A stretch of 64,000 bases of DNA from Streptomyces coelicoflavus (GTDB lineage Bacteria > Actinomycetota > Actinomycetes > Streptomycetales > Streptomycetaceae), in contig NZ_BEWB01000009.1 in the NCBI RefSeq assembly GCF_003112555.1, forward strand, positions 124,001-188,000. The letters are read 5' to 3'. Positions 1 to 7,803 of the stretch are shown piece after piece; the first letter of the stretch is position 1, and each line of letters starts with the position of its first letter. Made by a program: the position numbers and the translations under genes. The notes below the pieces were generated by a model, which saw nothing but the letters and a program-made list of their open reading frames with translations, was not told the origin of the DNA and did not search any database.

Positions 1-558
1 CTGTCCGGCGCGCTCGCCGGGGCCGCCGCTCTCACCGCCTGCGGCAGCGCGCAGGACACTGGCGGCAGCGGTACGAGGACGCCGGGCGCTGCGAAGGGGA
101 GCTCCTCGCGGTACCTCAAGCCGTCCGAACGGTCCGTAACCCCGCCCGTGGCGGGCACCACCCTGGATGGCAAGCCCGCCGACATCGCCGACATGCGCGG
201 CCACGTCGTAGTGATCAACATCTGGGGTTCCTGGTGCGGACCGTGCCGGAAGGAAGCACCCGAGCTGAAGAGGCTGTCCGAGCAGACCGTGCCGTTGGGG
301 GTGCAGTTCCTCGGGATCGACATCCGGGACACCAAGACCGCGGCGAAGTCGTTCGAGCGCAACTTCGGTATCACCTACCCCAGTCTCTACGACCCCGACA
401 GCCGCACTCTGATCGGCTTCAAGAGCCTGGCCGCGCGTGCCGTACCCACCACCTATGTGCTGGACAAGAAGGGCCGCGTGGCCGCCGTGTCCATCGGCCC
501 GCTCACCGCTCGGGGCTTCTACCCCATCATCAAGGACGTCGCCGCGGAGCAGGCGTGA
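1..558 (+). CDS. TlpA/ResA-like thioredoxin-fold lipoprotein (5' end missing)
   Basis: The reading frame is already open at base 1, so the start lies outside the window. The visible part opens with a hydrophobic stretch ending in the lipobox LTAC (visible residues 11-14). This predicts an exported lipoprotein held on the outer face of the membrane. A Ser/Gly-rich linker follows, then a thioredoxin fold with the redox motif WCGPC at about visible residues 78-82 and a later cis-Pro region (AVPTTYV). TlpA/ResA proteins reduce or exchange disulfides outside the membrane, often for cytochrome c maturation, but no cytochrome or Ccd/Res gene is in view. The exact partner is therefore unknown. The family call is secure; the role is inference. 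Confidence 0.85.
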   Translation: MSGALAGAAALTACGSAQDTGGSGTRTPGAAKGSSSRYLKPSERSVTPPVAGTTLDGKPADIADMRGHVVVINIWGSWCGPCRKEAPELKRLSEQTVPLGVQFLGIDIRDTKTAAKSFERNFGITYPSLYDPDSRTLIGFKSLAARAVPTTYVLDKKGRVAAVSIGPLTARGFYPIIKDVAAEQA

Positions 559-1030
559 GCACCCACACGACCGCCCCACGTCCCCGGTCACGGCCGATCG
601 GGTGCCACGGCCAGATCCAACGCCCGCATCACGGTCAGTCCACCAACCTCACCGCTACGGCAGACACACCTCTTGTAGAACCTCGACAAGGGGACAGGCT
701 GAGTAGCGAGTCCGTGCGCCAGAGCGTGCCACGGCCGCCCGTCGGCCCGGAATCCATCCGGTGGTGACCCAGCCTGCAATGACAACGCCACCACGGCAGA
801 GGTGCGCCACGAACTCCGTCGACACCTGATGACGCGTCAGTAGAGTTAGCAAAGGGTTAGCAAGTGTCCTGCCCCAGCCAACCACAGACGGACACACCCT
901 CGACGGGTACAGCACAGCGCATCGGGCTAGCAGCAAACCCAACAGCACAGCGCCCGCGAGGAGCCCGGGAAGGACGACGCAGGACGGCCGGCCGATCGAG
1001 CACAACCGGCCCGGCACCCATTCCCGCAGG
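559..1030. other. Gap without a supported gene
   Basis: These 472 bases separate the thioredoxin lipoprotein from the convergent pirin gene. Codon-position GC is irregular here, and open frames on either strand lack a ribosome site or recognisable protein. The middle (about 640-870) is less GC-rich than the surroundings. The only structure I see is a short direct repeat, listed separately. Confidence 0.6.
845..863. repeat. Direct repeat GTTAGCAA with 11-bp period
   Basis: GTTAGCAA occurs at 845-852 and again at 856-863. Identical short words on the same helix face, one 11-bp step apart, are the layout bound by SARP-type activators. No gene that it obviously controls follows on either strand. 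Confidence 0.5.
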
Positions 1031-1996
1031 TCAGCGAAGCCTCCCGCGCGGCTTCAGCGGCACCGCAGGCAGCTCGGGGGCAGGCAGCGGGGCGCCGTCG
1101 TAGCCCTTCACTTCGCCGAACCGTGTCCCTTCCATCCAGTCCCGGCGGGCCTGTACGATCTCCTCCTGCGACCGTCCGATCCAGTTCCAGAACATGATCA
1201 GTTCCTCCTCGAACGGCTCGCCGCCCAGGAGCATCAGGCCCGCGTCCGAGTCGGCCCGCAGGGGGAGTTCGTCGCGGCCGCAGCCGAGGTAGAGCATCGA
1301 GCCCGGCACCAGGGGCACGCCGTCGACGTGGGCCTCGCCGCTCATGGCCAGTACGGCGTATTCGAAGTCCCGTTCCAGCGGCAGGCGTACGTCCGTGCCG
1401 CCGGTGAGGGTCAGATCGGCGCCGACGAGGGGGGTGTACGTCGTGCCGGGCGAGGTGGCCGTGTCGAGGGTGCCCATGAGGACGGTGGCCGTCAGGCCCG
1501 GGGCCGTGACGCGGGGCAGCTCGGCGTGGAACTCGAAGTGCGGGTCGGTGTGGCGGTGGGTGTCCGGGAGGGCCACCCACAGCTGCGCGCCGTGCAGCAG
1601 GCGGGCGTGCGCACGCGGGCTCTCCTCCGAGTGGCTGATGGCGCGTCCGGAGGTCATCAGGCCCAGCTGGCGCGGGCGGATGGTCTGGAGGCTGCCGGTG
1701 GAGTCGCGGTGCAGTACCTCGCCCTCGTGCAGCCAGCTCACCGTCTGAAGGCCCATGTGCGGGTGCGGCGGCACCTGCATGCCGGGCTCGTCGGCGATGT
1801 CGTCGGGGCCGTAGTGGTCGACGAAGCACCAGGCACCGACCATGCGCCGGCCCAGGTTGGGCAGCAGTCGGCGGACCTCGGTCGACTCGCCGAGCTTGAC
1901 GTTGCGAGGGCTGAGGAGTTCACGCACGGGCTCCGTCACCACGAAGCCGCGGCCGCCGCACAGGCTGGGAACCGCGTCCCGGTCAAGGTTGCTCAT
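1031..1996 (-). CDS. Pirin family protein (bicupin)
   Basis: The 321-residue product is a cupin-fold pirin. The metal-site region is visible in the N-terminal half as HPHMGLQT, with a second pair in HSEESP. A C-terminal cupin (about residues 190-290) includes the usual DWMEG-type tail. Pirins bind a metal ion; some are quercetinases, others act as redox-sensing cofactors of regulators. The start at MSNLDRD is chosen because the conserved domain begins just after it; an upstream in-frame ATG would add an atypical Gly/Pro-rich tail. The gene stands alone between a long gap and the divergent TPR gene. The substrate cannot be read from the sequence. Confidence 0.88.
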   Translation of the reverse strand: MSNLDRDAVPSLCGGRGFVVTEPVRELLSPRNVKLGESTEVRRLLPNLGRRMVGAWCFVDHYGPDDIADEPGMQVPPHPHMGLQTVSWLHEGEVLHRDSTGSLQTIRPRQLGLMTSGRAISHSEESPRAHARLLHGAQLWVALPDTHRHTDPHFEFHAELPRVTAPGLTATVLMGTLDTATSPGTTYTPLVGADLTLTGGTDVRLPLERDFEYAVLAMSGEAHVDGVPLVPGSMLYLGCGRDELPLRADSDAGLMLLGGEPFEEELIMFWNWIGRSQEEIVQARRDWMEGTRFGEVKGYDGAPLPAPELPAVPLKPRGRLR

Positions 1997-2134
1997 GCCG
2001 CCCAACGTAGCCCCAGACCGGCCGTCCGCGTCGGGCGGTCCCCGTGGCGTCACCGTGGCGGGCGACGGCAGCTCCATCGGTAGTGGAATGTTCAACCATA
2101 CGGCGTGGTTGCAGGAGACCGAAGGAGGTTTCGA

Positions 2135-2482
2135 GTGGACACGACGTACTACGACCACGGAACGCCGGCGGAGCGCTGGGAGCGCGCGCGGATGTTCTTC
2201 GACGCCAAGGACTACGCCGCCGCGGCGCGAGTGCTGGACGGCCTGGTCGCGGAAGTGCCCGAGCAGACCGGACCGCGGCTGCTCCTGGCGCGTTCCTACT
2301 ACCACTCGGCCCAGCTGCGGCGGGCGGAGGCCGAGCTGCGGACGCTGGTCGAGCGGGACCCCGTCGAGCAGTACGCCCGGCTGATGCTGGGCCGCACCCT
2401 GGAACGGCAGGGGCGGCAGGAGGAGGCGGACGCCCAGCTGCGGATCGCCTCCGCCCTCGCGGGCGACTTCGCCGGACGCTGA
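2135..2482 (+). CDS. Small tetratricopeptide-repeat protein
   Basis: A 115-residue cytoplasmic protein made of about two and a half TPR helices. Alternating Ala/Leu-rich pairs run from residue 10, with KDYAAAARVLDGLV and AEAELRTLVERDP as clear TPR elements. The GTG start at 2135 has a strong ribosome site GAAGGAGG ending seven bases upstream; an in-frame GTG at 2105 has none. TPR domains mediate protein-protein contacts, and no catalytic motif is present. It is divergent from pirin and 64 bases upstream of def, so it could share a transcript with the deformylase, but no functional link is known to me. Confidence 0.85.
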   Translation: MDTTYYDHGTPAERWERARMFFDAKDYAAAARVLDGLVAEVPEQTGPRLLLARSYYHSAQLRRAEAELRTLVERDPVEQYARLMLGRTLERQGRQEEADAQLRIASALAGDFAGR

Positions 2483-2518
2483 GCCGGGACGGGCGGCGCC
2501 GCTGAGCCGGGACGGGCG
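2478..2518. repeat. 18-bp direct repeat across the TPR stop codon
   Basis: GCTGAGCCGGGACGGGCG is present at 2478-2495 and 2501-2518 (23-bp period). The first copy contains the stop codon of the TPR gene, so it looks like a local tandem duplication of the gene end. Confidence 0.8.
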
Positions 2519-2546
2519 ACGCGTCGCTCCGTGGCATCCTGGCGCG

Positions 2547-3203
2547 ATGGGAACTCCGCGTGAAGGTGCCCCGCTTGCCGAGCGGGTCGAGGAACTGCTC
2601 GCCGTCGGCGGCCCGTTGCCGATCGTCGCGGCCGGGGATCCGGTGCTGCGGCGGCCGGCCGAGCCGTTCGACGGGCAGTTGGAGCCGGCGCTGCTCGCCC
2701 GGTTCGTCGAGGCGCTGCGCCTGACGATGCACGCGGCGCCGGGGGTCGGGCTGGCCGCGCCGCAGGTGGGCGTGGGGCTCGGGATCGCGGTGATCGAGGA
2801 TCCGGCGCCGGTGCCGGACGAGGTGCGGGTGGCGCGTGGACGGGTGCCGCAGCCGTTCCGGGTGCTGGTCAATCCGTCGTACGAACCCGTCGGCGCCGGA
2901 CGTGCCGCGTTCTTCGAGGGCTGCCTCAGCGTGCCGGGGTGGCAGGCGGTGGTGGCGCGCCACGCCGAGGTGCGGCTGCTGGCGCTGGACGAGCACGGGC
3001 GGACGGTGGACGAGGTGTTCACGGGCTGGCCGGCCCGGATCGTGCAGCACGAGACGGACCATCTGGGCGGAACGCTGTATCTCGACCGGGCCGAGTCGCG
3101 CTCGCTGTCCTCCAACGCGGCGATGGCGGACCTGTGGTCCCAGCCGACGCCCGAGCGGGCGGCGTCGGCGCTGGGATTCGAGCTGCCCGGCCCGGCGGTC
3201 TGA
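2547..3203 (+). CDS. def: Peptide deformylase
   Basis: Peptide deformylase removes the formyl group from the N-terminal methionine of new proteins. All three catalytic motifs are intact: GVGLAAPQVG (residues 66-75), EGCLSVPG (124-131, metal ligand Cys126) and QHETDHLGG (167-175, ligands His168 and His172, catalytic Glu169). At 218 residues it fits the longer actinobacterial form. An N-terminal extension of about 25 residues precedes the core. There is no Shine-Dalgarno sequence before the ATG; the AT-poor word CATCCT six bases upstream leaves open a leaderless start. Streptomyces carry several def genes, so this may be a paralogue rather than the sole enzyme. Confidence 0.95.
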   Translation: MGTPREGAPLAERVEELLAVGGPLPIVAAGDPVLRRPAEPFDGQLEPALLARFVEALRLTMHAAPGVGLAAPQVGVGLGIAVIEDPAPVPDEVRVARGRVPQPFRVLVNPSYEPVGAGRAAFFEGCLSVPGWQAVVARHAEVRLLALDEHGRTVDEVFTGWPARIVQHETDHLGGTLYLDRAESRSLSSNAAMADLWSQPTPERAASALGFELPGPAV

Positions 3204-3248
3204 CCGGCCGCCGGGCTCGCGCTCACCCGACGGCTCTCCCCACGTCCG

Positions 3249-4682
3249 TCAGTTGTCCCGGTACGTCTCCAGGAGCCTCAGCCACACCTCGCTGATCGTC
3301 GGGTACGACGGGACCGCGTGCCACAGGCGGCTGACCGGCACCCGGCCGGCGACGGCGACGGTGGCCGAGTGGATCATCTCGCCGACGCCTGGGCCGACGA
3401 AGGTGACGCCGCGCACGATCTCGTCCTCCAGGTCGACCACCATGCGGGCACGGCCCTTGTAGCCGTCGCCGTACAGGCTCGAGCCCGCCACCGCGATGGG
3501 GACGTCGACGGCGCGGACGCGGTGTCCCGCCTGCTCGGCCTCGGCCAGGGTCGGGCCGACGGACGCGACCTCGGGGTCGGTGAACACCACCTGGGGCACG
3601 GCGTCGTGGTCGGCGGTCGCGGCGTGCGCGCCCCAGGGGTCGGACTCCAGGATCGGCACCCCGGAGGCGCGGGCGGCGATGGCGGCACCCGCGATGCGTG
3701 CCTGGTACTTGCCCTGGTGGGTGAGGAGGGCGCGGTGGTTGACGTCGCCGACGGCGTAGAGCCAGTCGTGGCCCTCCACCCGGAGGCTGTCGTCGACGGG
3801 AAGCCAGGAGCCCGGTTCGAGGCCGACGGTTTCCAGGCCGATGTCTCCGGTGCGGGGAGAGCGGCCGGTCGCGAAGAGGATCTCGTCCGCCTCGAGGCGG
3901 TCGCCGGTGTCGGTGACGGCGACGACGGTGCCGTTCTCGCGGGTGACGGACTCGACGGAGACGCCGGTGCGGACGTCCACGCCGGCCTCGGTGAGCGCCT
4001 CGGCGACCAGTTCCCCGGCGAACGGCTCCATGCGGGCCAGCAGGCCGCCCTCGCCGCGCACCAGCATCGTCACCCGGGAGCCGAGGGCCTGCCAGGCGGT
4101 GGCCATCTCGACGGCCACGACTCCGCCGCCGACGACGAGGAGCCGGCCGGGCGCGCTCTCGGCGCTGGTGGCCTCGCGGCTGGTCCAGGGCCGTACCTCG
4201 GCGAGTCCGGGCAGCGGGGGCAGGGCGGCGGCGCTGCCGGTGCAGACGGCGACCGCGTGCCGGGCGGTCAGGGTCCGGCGGGTGCCGTCGGGGCCGGCCA
4301 CCTCGACCGTGCGCGGTCCGGCGAGCCGCCCCTGGCCGCGGTACAGGTCGGCGCCGATGCCCTCCACCCACTGGACCTGGCCGTCGTCCTTCCAGTGCGA
4401 GGCGAACTCGTCGCGGCGGGCGAGGACGGCCGCGGCGTCGAGGGGTTCCTGGACCGCCCCGGCGAGACCGGGCAGCCGGCGGGCGTCCGCGCGGGCGATG
4501 ACCGGGCGCAGCAGGGCCTTGCTGGGCATGCACGCCCAGTAGGAGCATTCGCCGCCGACCAGTTCGCTCTCCACGATCGCGGTGGACAGCCCGGCCGCGC
4601 GGGTGCGGTCGGCGACGTTCTCCCCGACGGGGCCCGCGCCGATCACGACGACGTCGTACGTGAGGGAATCCGATTGCGTCAT
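3249..4682 (-). CDS. NAD(P)-dependent flavin disulfide oxidoreductase (class I)
   Basis: A 477-residue protein of the dihydrolipoamide dehydrogenase/mercuric reductase family. The FAD-binding GAGPVG lies at residues 15-20. The redox-active pair is in GECSYWACMPSK (Cys46 and Cys51, the CX4C spacing of class I enzymes). A second Rossmann motif (VVGGGVVAVEMA) binds NAD(P)H, and the C-terminal interface has HAVPSYPTISE, resembling the His-Glu catalytic dyad. CSYWAC departs from the usual CLNVGC, so it is probably neither E3 nor a classical Mer/Gor enzyme. It is divergent from a sigma-R-driven thioredoxin gene, which suggests a thiol-redox role; the actual substrate is unknown. Confidence 0.88.
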   Translation of the reverse strand: MTQSDSLTYDVVVIGAGPVGENVADRTRAAGLSTAIVESELVGGECSYWACMPSKALLRPVIARADARRLPGLAGAVQEPLDAAAVLARRDEFASHWKDDGQVQWVEGIGADLYRGQGRLAGPRTVEVAGPDGTRRTLTARHAVAVCTGSAAALPPLPGLAEVRPWTSREATSAESAPGRLLVVGGGVVAVEMATAWQALGSRVTMLVRGEGGLLARMEPFAGELVAEALTEAGVDVRTGVSVESVTRENGTVVAVTDTGDRLEADEILFATGRSPRTGDIGLETVGLEPGSWLPVDDSLRVEGHDWLYAVGDVNHRALLTHQGKYQARIAGAAIAARASGVPILESDPWGAHAATADHDAVPQVVFTDPEVASVGPTLAEAEQAGHRVRAVDVPIAVAGSSLYGDGYKGRARMVVDLEDEIVRGVTFVGPGVGEMIHSATVAVAGRVPVSRLWHAVPSYPTISEVWLRLLETYRDN

Positions 4683-4732
4683 GGGGTCAGTCTGGTGGGT
4701 GGTGTGCGACGTGGCCACATGGGTACGTGCGC

Positions 4733-4758
4733 GGAATACCCACCAGGTCGGCAGTGTT
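4733..4758 (+). promoter_or_regulatory. Sigma-R promoter for thioredoxin
   Basis: GGAAT (4733-4737), exactly 18 bases, then GTT (4756-4758). This matches the published Streptomyces sigma-R consensus GGAAT-N18-GTT without mismatch. It lies 45 bases before the thioredoxin start. Sigma-R answers to thiol-oxidative (disulfide) stress. Confidence 0.88.
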
Positions 4759-4802
4759 GTGCCGACGGCTACTCCCCCGCAACCAGGAAGAGGGATTACC
4801 TC

Positions 4803-5198
4803 ATGACCAGCACCGTGGAACTCACCAAGGAGAACTTCGACCAGACGGTCACGGACAACGAGTTCGTGCTGATCGACTTCTGGGCGGAGTGGTGCGGCCC
4901 GTGCAAGCAGTTCGGGCCGGTCTACGAGAAGGCGGCGGAGGCCAACCCGGACCTGGTGTTCGGCAAGGTGGACACCGAGGCGCAGCCCGAGCTGGCGCAG
5001 GCCTTCGGCATCAGTTCGATCCCGACGCTGATGATCGTGCGGGACCAGGTGGCCGTGTTCGCACAGCCTGGCGCGCTGCCGGAGGCGGCCCTCACCGACG
5101 TGATCGGCCAGGCCCGGAACCTGGACATGGACGAGGTCCGCAAGGCGGTCGCCGAGCAGCAGGCCCAGGCCGGGCAGAACGGCCAGGAAGGCCAGTAG
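4803..5198 (+). CDS. trxC: Thioredoxin
   Basis: A cytoplasmic thioredoxin of 131 residues with the invariant WCGPC at about residues 31-35 and the cis-Pro motif SIPTLMI. It reduces protein disulfides. The C-terminus runs about 20 residues past the fold as a Gln/Ala-rich tail. The start is the ATG at 4803, with the purine-rich AGGAAGAGGG upstream. A perfect sigma-R promoter precedes it. In S. coelicolor the sigma-R target trxC has this type of promoter, so I use that symbol from memory. The divergent disulfide reductase could be a partner, but the classical thioredoxin reductase belongs to a different family. Confidence 0.95.
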   Translation: MTSTVELTKENFDQTVTDNEFVLIDFWAEWCGPCKQFGPVYEKAAEANPDLVFGKVDTEAQPELAQAFGISSIPTLMIVRDQVAVFAQPGALPEAALTDVIGQARNLDMDEVRKAVAEQQAQAGQNGQEGQ

Positions 5199-5229
5199 CG
5201 GTCCCTTCGGCCGTCGGTCCGTCCGCCGG

Positions 5230-6264
5230 TCAGCTCGACTCCCGGTGCAGCACCGTGGCGCCCAGCACCTTGTGGCGCTCGGGTGCGGCACCGGGGTCGT
5301 GCACGGCCCGGTCGACGAGTGCGGCCAGGTCACGGCCCGCGGGCAGCTCCAGGTGGACGGTGCTGAGCCGGGGCCGCAGCAGCCGGCCCAGCATGAGGTC
5401 GTCGGCGCCGATGACGGCCGCGTCGCCGGGGACGTCGAGGCCCTCGTCCTGGAGGGCCCGCATCAGCAGCATCGCGTACTCGTCGTTGTACGCGAACACC
5501 GCGTCGAGGCCCAGGGGACGCCAGCGCGCCGCGAGGCGGGCGGCGTCCCCTTCGTCGTAGGCGAGGGGCAGCTCGGTGACGGTGGCGTCGGTGCCGGCGA
5601 CCGCCTGGCGGGCACCCGTGAGGCGCGGTGCCGAGAAGACGTCCAGGCCGCGTTCCGCGGGGACGACGACGCCGATGGTGCGGCGCCCGCGGTCGTACAG
5701 GTGGCGGGTCGCGCCGCGGCCGACGCCCTCCTGGTCCGTGAGCAGGGCGTGCGCTCCGTCGACGGGCTCGGGGCCGAGGGTGAGGACCGCCCGGGCGCCG
5801 GAGCGCTTGAGGATCTCCACACCCCGCGGTCCGAGGTCGGAGGCGGGTGCGAGGACGGCGACCGGGCGCAGTTCGGCCCAGGCGCGGGCGGCCTCGTCGC
5901 CGTGCGCGCCGGCGGTGCCGTACTGCACGACGGTGTACTCGAGGCGGCCCAGGGCCCACTGGAGTTCGGCGACGAAGCGGCTGTAGAGCGGGCCGGCGGG
6001 GAAGGACGGCGCCGGCATCAGGACCATGCGGCTGTGCCCGGCGCGCAGGGAGCGGGCCGCGGCGTGCGGGACGTATCCCAGTTCCCGGGCGGCCTCGCGG
6101 ACGCGGCGGCGGGTGGGTTCGCTGATCCGTACGGCGTCGGCGTTGTTGAGGACGTAGGAGACGGTCGCGCGCGAGACGCCGGCCAGGCGGGCCACATCGG
6201 CGCTCGTGGGGGCCGAGCGCGGTGCGGAGGGCTCGTGGGCGGGCTGTTTCGGTATCTGCACCAT
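5230..6264 (-). CDS. LacI-family transcriptional regulator
   Basis: 344 residues. The N-terminal LacI helix-turn-helix is clear (TSADVARLAGVSRATVSYVL, about residues 19-38, then the hinge LGYVPHAAARSLRAG). A periplasmic-binding-protein-like effector domain follows, with the usual C-terminal D-V-P-G-D-A-V-I-G segment. LacI proteins usually repress sugar-uptake genes, but none lies next to it: thioredoxin is convergent on one side and TetR sits on the other. It is therefore either autoregulatory or acts at a distance. The ATG at 6264 begins a short basic/Pro-rich leader before the helix-turn-helix. The family is certain; the effector is unknown. Confidence 0.9.
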   Translation of the reverse strand: MVQIPKQPAHEPSAPRSAPTSADVARLAGVSRATVSYVLNNADAVRISEPTRRRVREAARELGYVPHAAARSLRAGHSRMVLMPAPSFPAGPLYSRFVAELQWALGRLEYTVVQYGTAGAHGDEAARAWAELRPVAVLAPASDLGPRGVEILKRSGARAVLTLGPEPVDGAHALLTDQEGVGRGATRHLYDRGRRTIGVVVPAERGLDVFSAPRLTGARQAVAGTDATVTELPLAYDEGDAARLAARWRPLGLDAVFAYNDEYAMLLMRALQDEGLDVPGDAAVIGADDLMLGRLLRPRLSTVHLELPAGRDLAALVDRAVHDPGAAPERHKVLGATVLHRESS

Positions 6265-6337
6265 GACGTACGGAATCCTGGCAGAAGCCGGGTGCGAGAC
6301 GGCGGGCGGGGCGACTTCGGCCGCGGCGGCGGAACGC

Positions 6338-7042
6338 TCAGTCAGTCTCGGCGGTCCCGGGGAACTCAGCGCCGGCGTCCGGGGGTTCGGTACGGGTCAC
6401 CCGTGCCACGAGGTCGATCCAGCCGGCCCGCACCCGTTCGGCGGGCAGCCCGCACTGCCGAGTGAGGTGGTGGATCAGGGCCGCGTCGAGGTAGGCCATC
6501 AGTGTGTGCGAGAGGAGTTCGCCGTCGGCGTCCGGCACGGCCTCCCGCAGCAGCAGCGCCACGTGCTGGCGCAGGAAGCGGCGCGGGGCGAAGGTGTGGC
6601 GGCGTTCGGCGCTGGGTTCCCCGGCCAGGAGCAGGTCGAGCTGGTCGACGGAGCGGCTCAGCAGCGCGCAGCCGAAGGCCCGCAGCCGCTCGACGGGCGG
6701 TGCGCCGGGGCCCAGGGGCGGCGGACCGGTCAGGAGCGCGGCCTGGAACTTGCGCTCGGAGTGGTCGAGCATCGCCGCGAGCAGCCCGGTGCGGTCGCCG
6801 AAGCGGCGGAAGACCGTGCCCTTGCCCACGCAGGCCGCGGTGGCCACCGCCTCCATGGTGAGGGCGGCCGCGCCGTGCTCGGCGACCAGGCGCTCGGCGG
6901 CTTCCAGGAGCCGGGCGCGGTTGCGCGCGGCGTCGGCGCGCAGGCAGGGCTCGTCCGCGTCGGGCCCGGTGCCGAGTTGCAGCAACTCGGGCGAGCCGGC
7001 GTTCTCCTGAGGCTGCGGGAAGGGCGGCAGGGAGGCGGACAT
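6338..7042 (-). CDS. TetR-family regulator of the divergent FMN reductase
   Basis: A 234-residue regulator. The TetR DNA-binding domain lies at about residues 32-80 (RARLLEAAERLVAEHGAAAL, then CVGKGTVFRRFGDR). The C-terminal helical domain would bind the effector. I start it at MSASLPP; an ATG six codons upstream is possible. It is divergent from an NADPH-dependent FMN reductase, and the 140-base space between them holds two near-identical palindromes that fit a TetR operator pair. The simplest reading is that it represses itself and the reductase until a small molecule, perhaps a quinone or an electrophile, releases it. Confidence 0.9.
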   Translation of the reverse strand: MSASLPPFPQPQENAGSPELLQLGTGPDADEPCLRADAARNRARLLEAAERLVAEHGAAALTMEAVATAACVGKGTVFRRFGDRTGLLAAMLDHSERKFQAALLTGPPPLGPGAPPVERLRAFGCALLSRSVDQLDLLLAGEPSAERRHTFAPRRFLRQHVALLLREAVPDADGELLSHTLMAYLDAALIHHLTRQCGLPAERVRAGWIDLVARVTRTEPPDAGAEFPGTAETD

Positions 7043-7073
7043 GAAGCCAGCGTAAAGCATCGGGAAGAAAACT

Positions 7074-7120
7074 GGACCGCGGTCCGTTTGGGATGTTAGA
7101 AATTAAACGGACCCCGGTCC
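7074..7120. promoter_or_regulatory. Twin palindromic operators of the TetR/FMN-reductase pair
   Basis: GGACCGCGGTCC at 7074-7085 is a perfect palindrome flanked by AAACT and GTTT. GGACCCCGGTCC at 7109-7120 differs by one base and is also preceded by AAAC. The centres are 35 bp apart between divergent starts, and the second copy lies 63 bases before the reductase ATG. This is typical TetR operator architecture. Confidence 0.75.
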
Positions 7121-7182
7121 GGATCGTGACCGCGAGGTCGCGGCCCCGCCCGTCACCCTCTGTTCCATTACTGGGAGTACTC

Positions 7183-7746
7183 ATGTCTGTCCGCATCCTT
7201 GCGCTCGTCGGCAGCCTTCGCGCCGGTTCGCACAACCGCCAGCTCGCCGAGGCGGCCGCCAAGTTCGCGCCGGAGGGCGCCGAGGTGCAGCTGTTCGAGG
7301 GGCTTGCCGAGATCCCCTTCTACAACGAGGACATCGACGTCGAGGGCAGCGTCCCGGCCGCCGCCGCGAAGCTGCGCGAGGCCGCCCAGGGCGCCCAGGC
7401 CTTCCTGCTCTTCTCGCCCGAGTACAACGGCACCATCCCGGCCGTCCTGAAGAACGCCATCGACTGGCTGTCCCGCCCGTTCGGCGCCGGCGCCTTCACC
7501 GGCAAGCCGGTCGCCGTGGTCGGTACCGCCTTCGGCCAGTACGGCGGCGTGTGGGCGCAGGACGAGGCCCGCAAGGCCGTGGGCATCGCCGGCGGCAAGG
7601 TGATCGAGGACATCAAGCTGTCCATCCCCGGCTCCATGACCCGCTTCGCCGAGACCCACCCGTCGGACGACGCCGAGGTCGCCGCGCAGCTGACCGAGGT
7701 CGTCGCCCGGCTGCACGGCCACGCGGACGAGGCCCTCGCCGCCTGA
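7183..7746 (+). CDS. NADPH-dependent FMN reductase (flavodoxin-like)
   Basis: 187 residues with the flavodoxin-like fold. The phosphate-binding loop is GSLRAGSHNRQLAEA near the N-terminus. The hallmark SPEYNGTIPAVLKNAIDWL surrounds the isoalloxazine (about residues 80-98). The family (PF03358) includes YieF/ChrR-type quinone, azo and chromate reductases that use NAD(P)H and FMN. The start at 7183 follows GGGAG. It is divergent from the TetR gene, with shared palindromes, and ends in a strong hairpin. The regulator next door suggests induction by the compound it detoxifies, which I cannot identify. Confidence 0.92.
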   Translation: MSVRILALVGSLRAGSHNRQLAEAAAKFAPEGAEVQLFEGLAEIPFYNEDIDVEGSVPAAAAKLREAAQGAQAFLLFSPEYNGTIPAVLKNAIDWLSRPFGAGAFTGKPVAVVGTAFGQYGGVWAQDEARKAVGIAGGKVIEDIKLSIPGSMTRFAETHPSDDAEVAAQLTEVVARLHGHADEALAA

Positions 7747-7761
7747 CCGGCGCACACCGCG

Positions 7762-7799
7762 CGCGTGGACCGGAGCTCGCCCGAGCTCCGGTCCACGCG
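7762..7799. terminator. Bidirectional hairpin terminator
   Basis: An 18-bp perfect stem (7762-7779 with 7782-7799) and a 2-base loop lie between the convergent FMN reductase and LysR genes. There is no U-tract, as is common for Streptomyces terminators. Confidence 0.85.
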
Positions 7800-7803
7800 T
7801 GTG

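Noticed and set aside
655..1017. Open minus-strand frame of about 120 codons with a hydrophobic start
   Set aside because: Codon-position GC is not biased, no ribosome site is present and no family is recognised; it looks like chance in a GC-rich gap.
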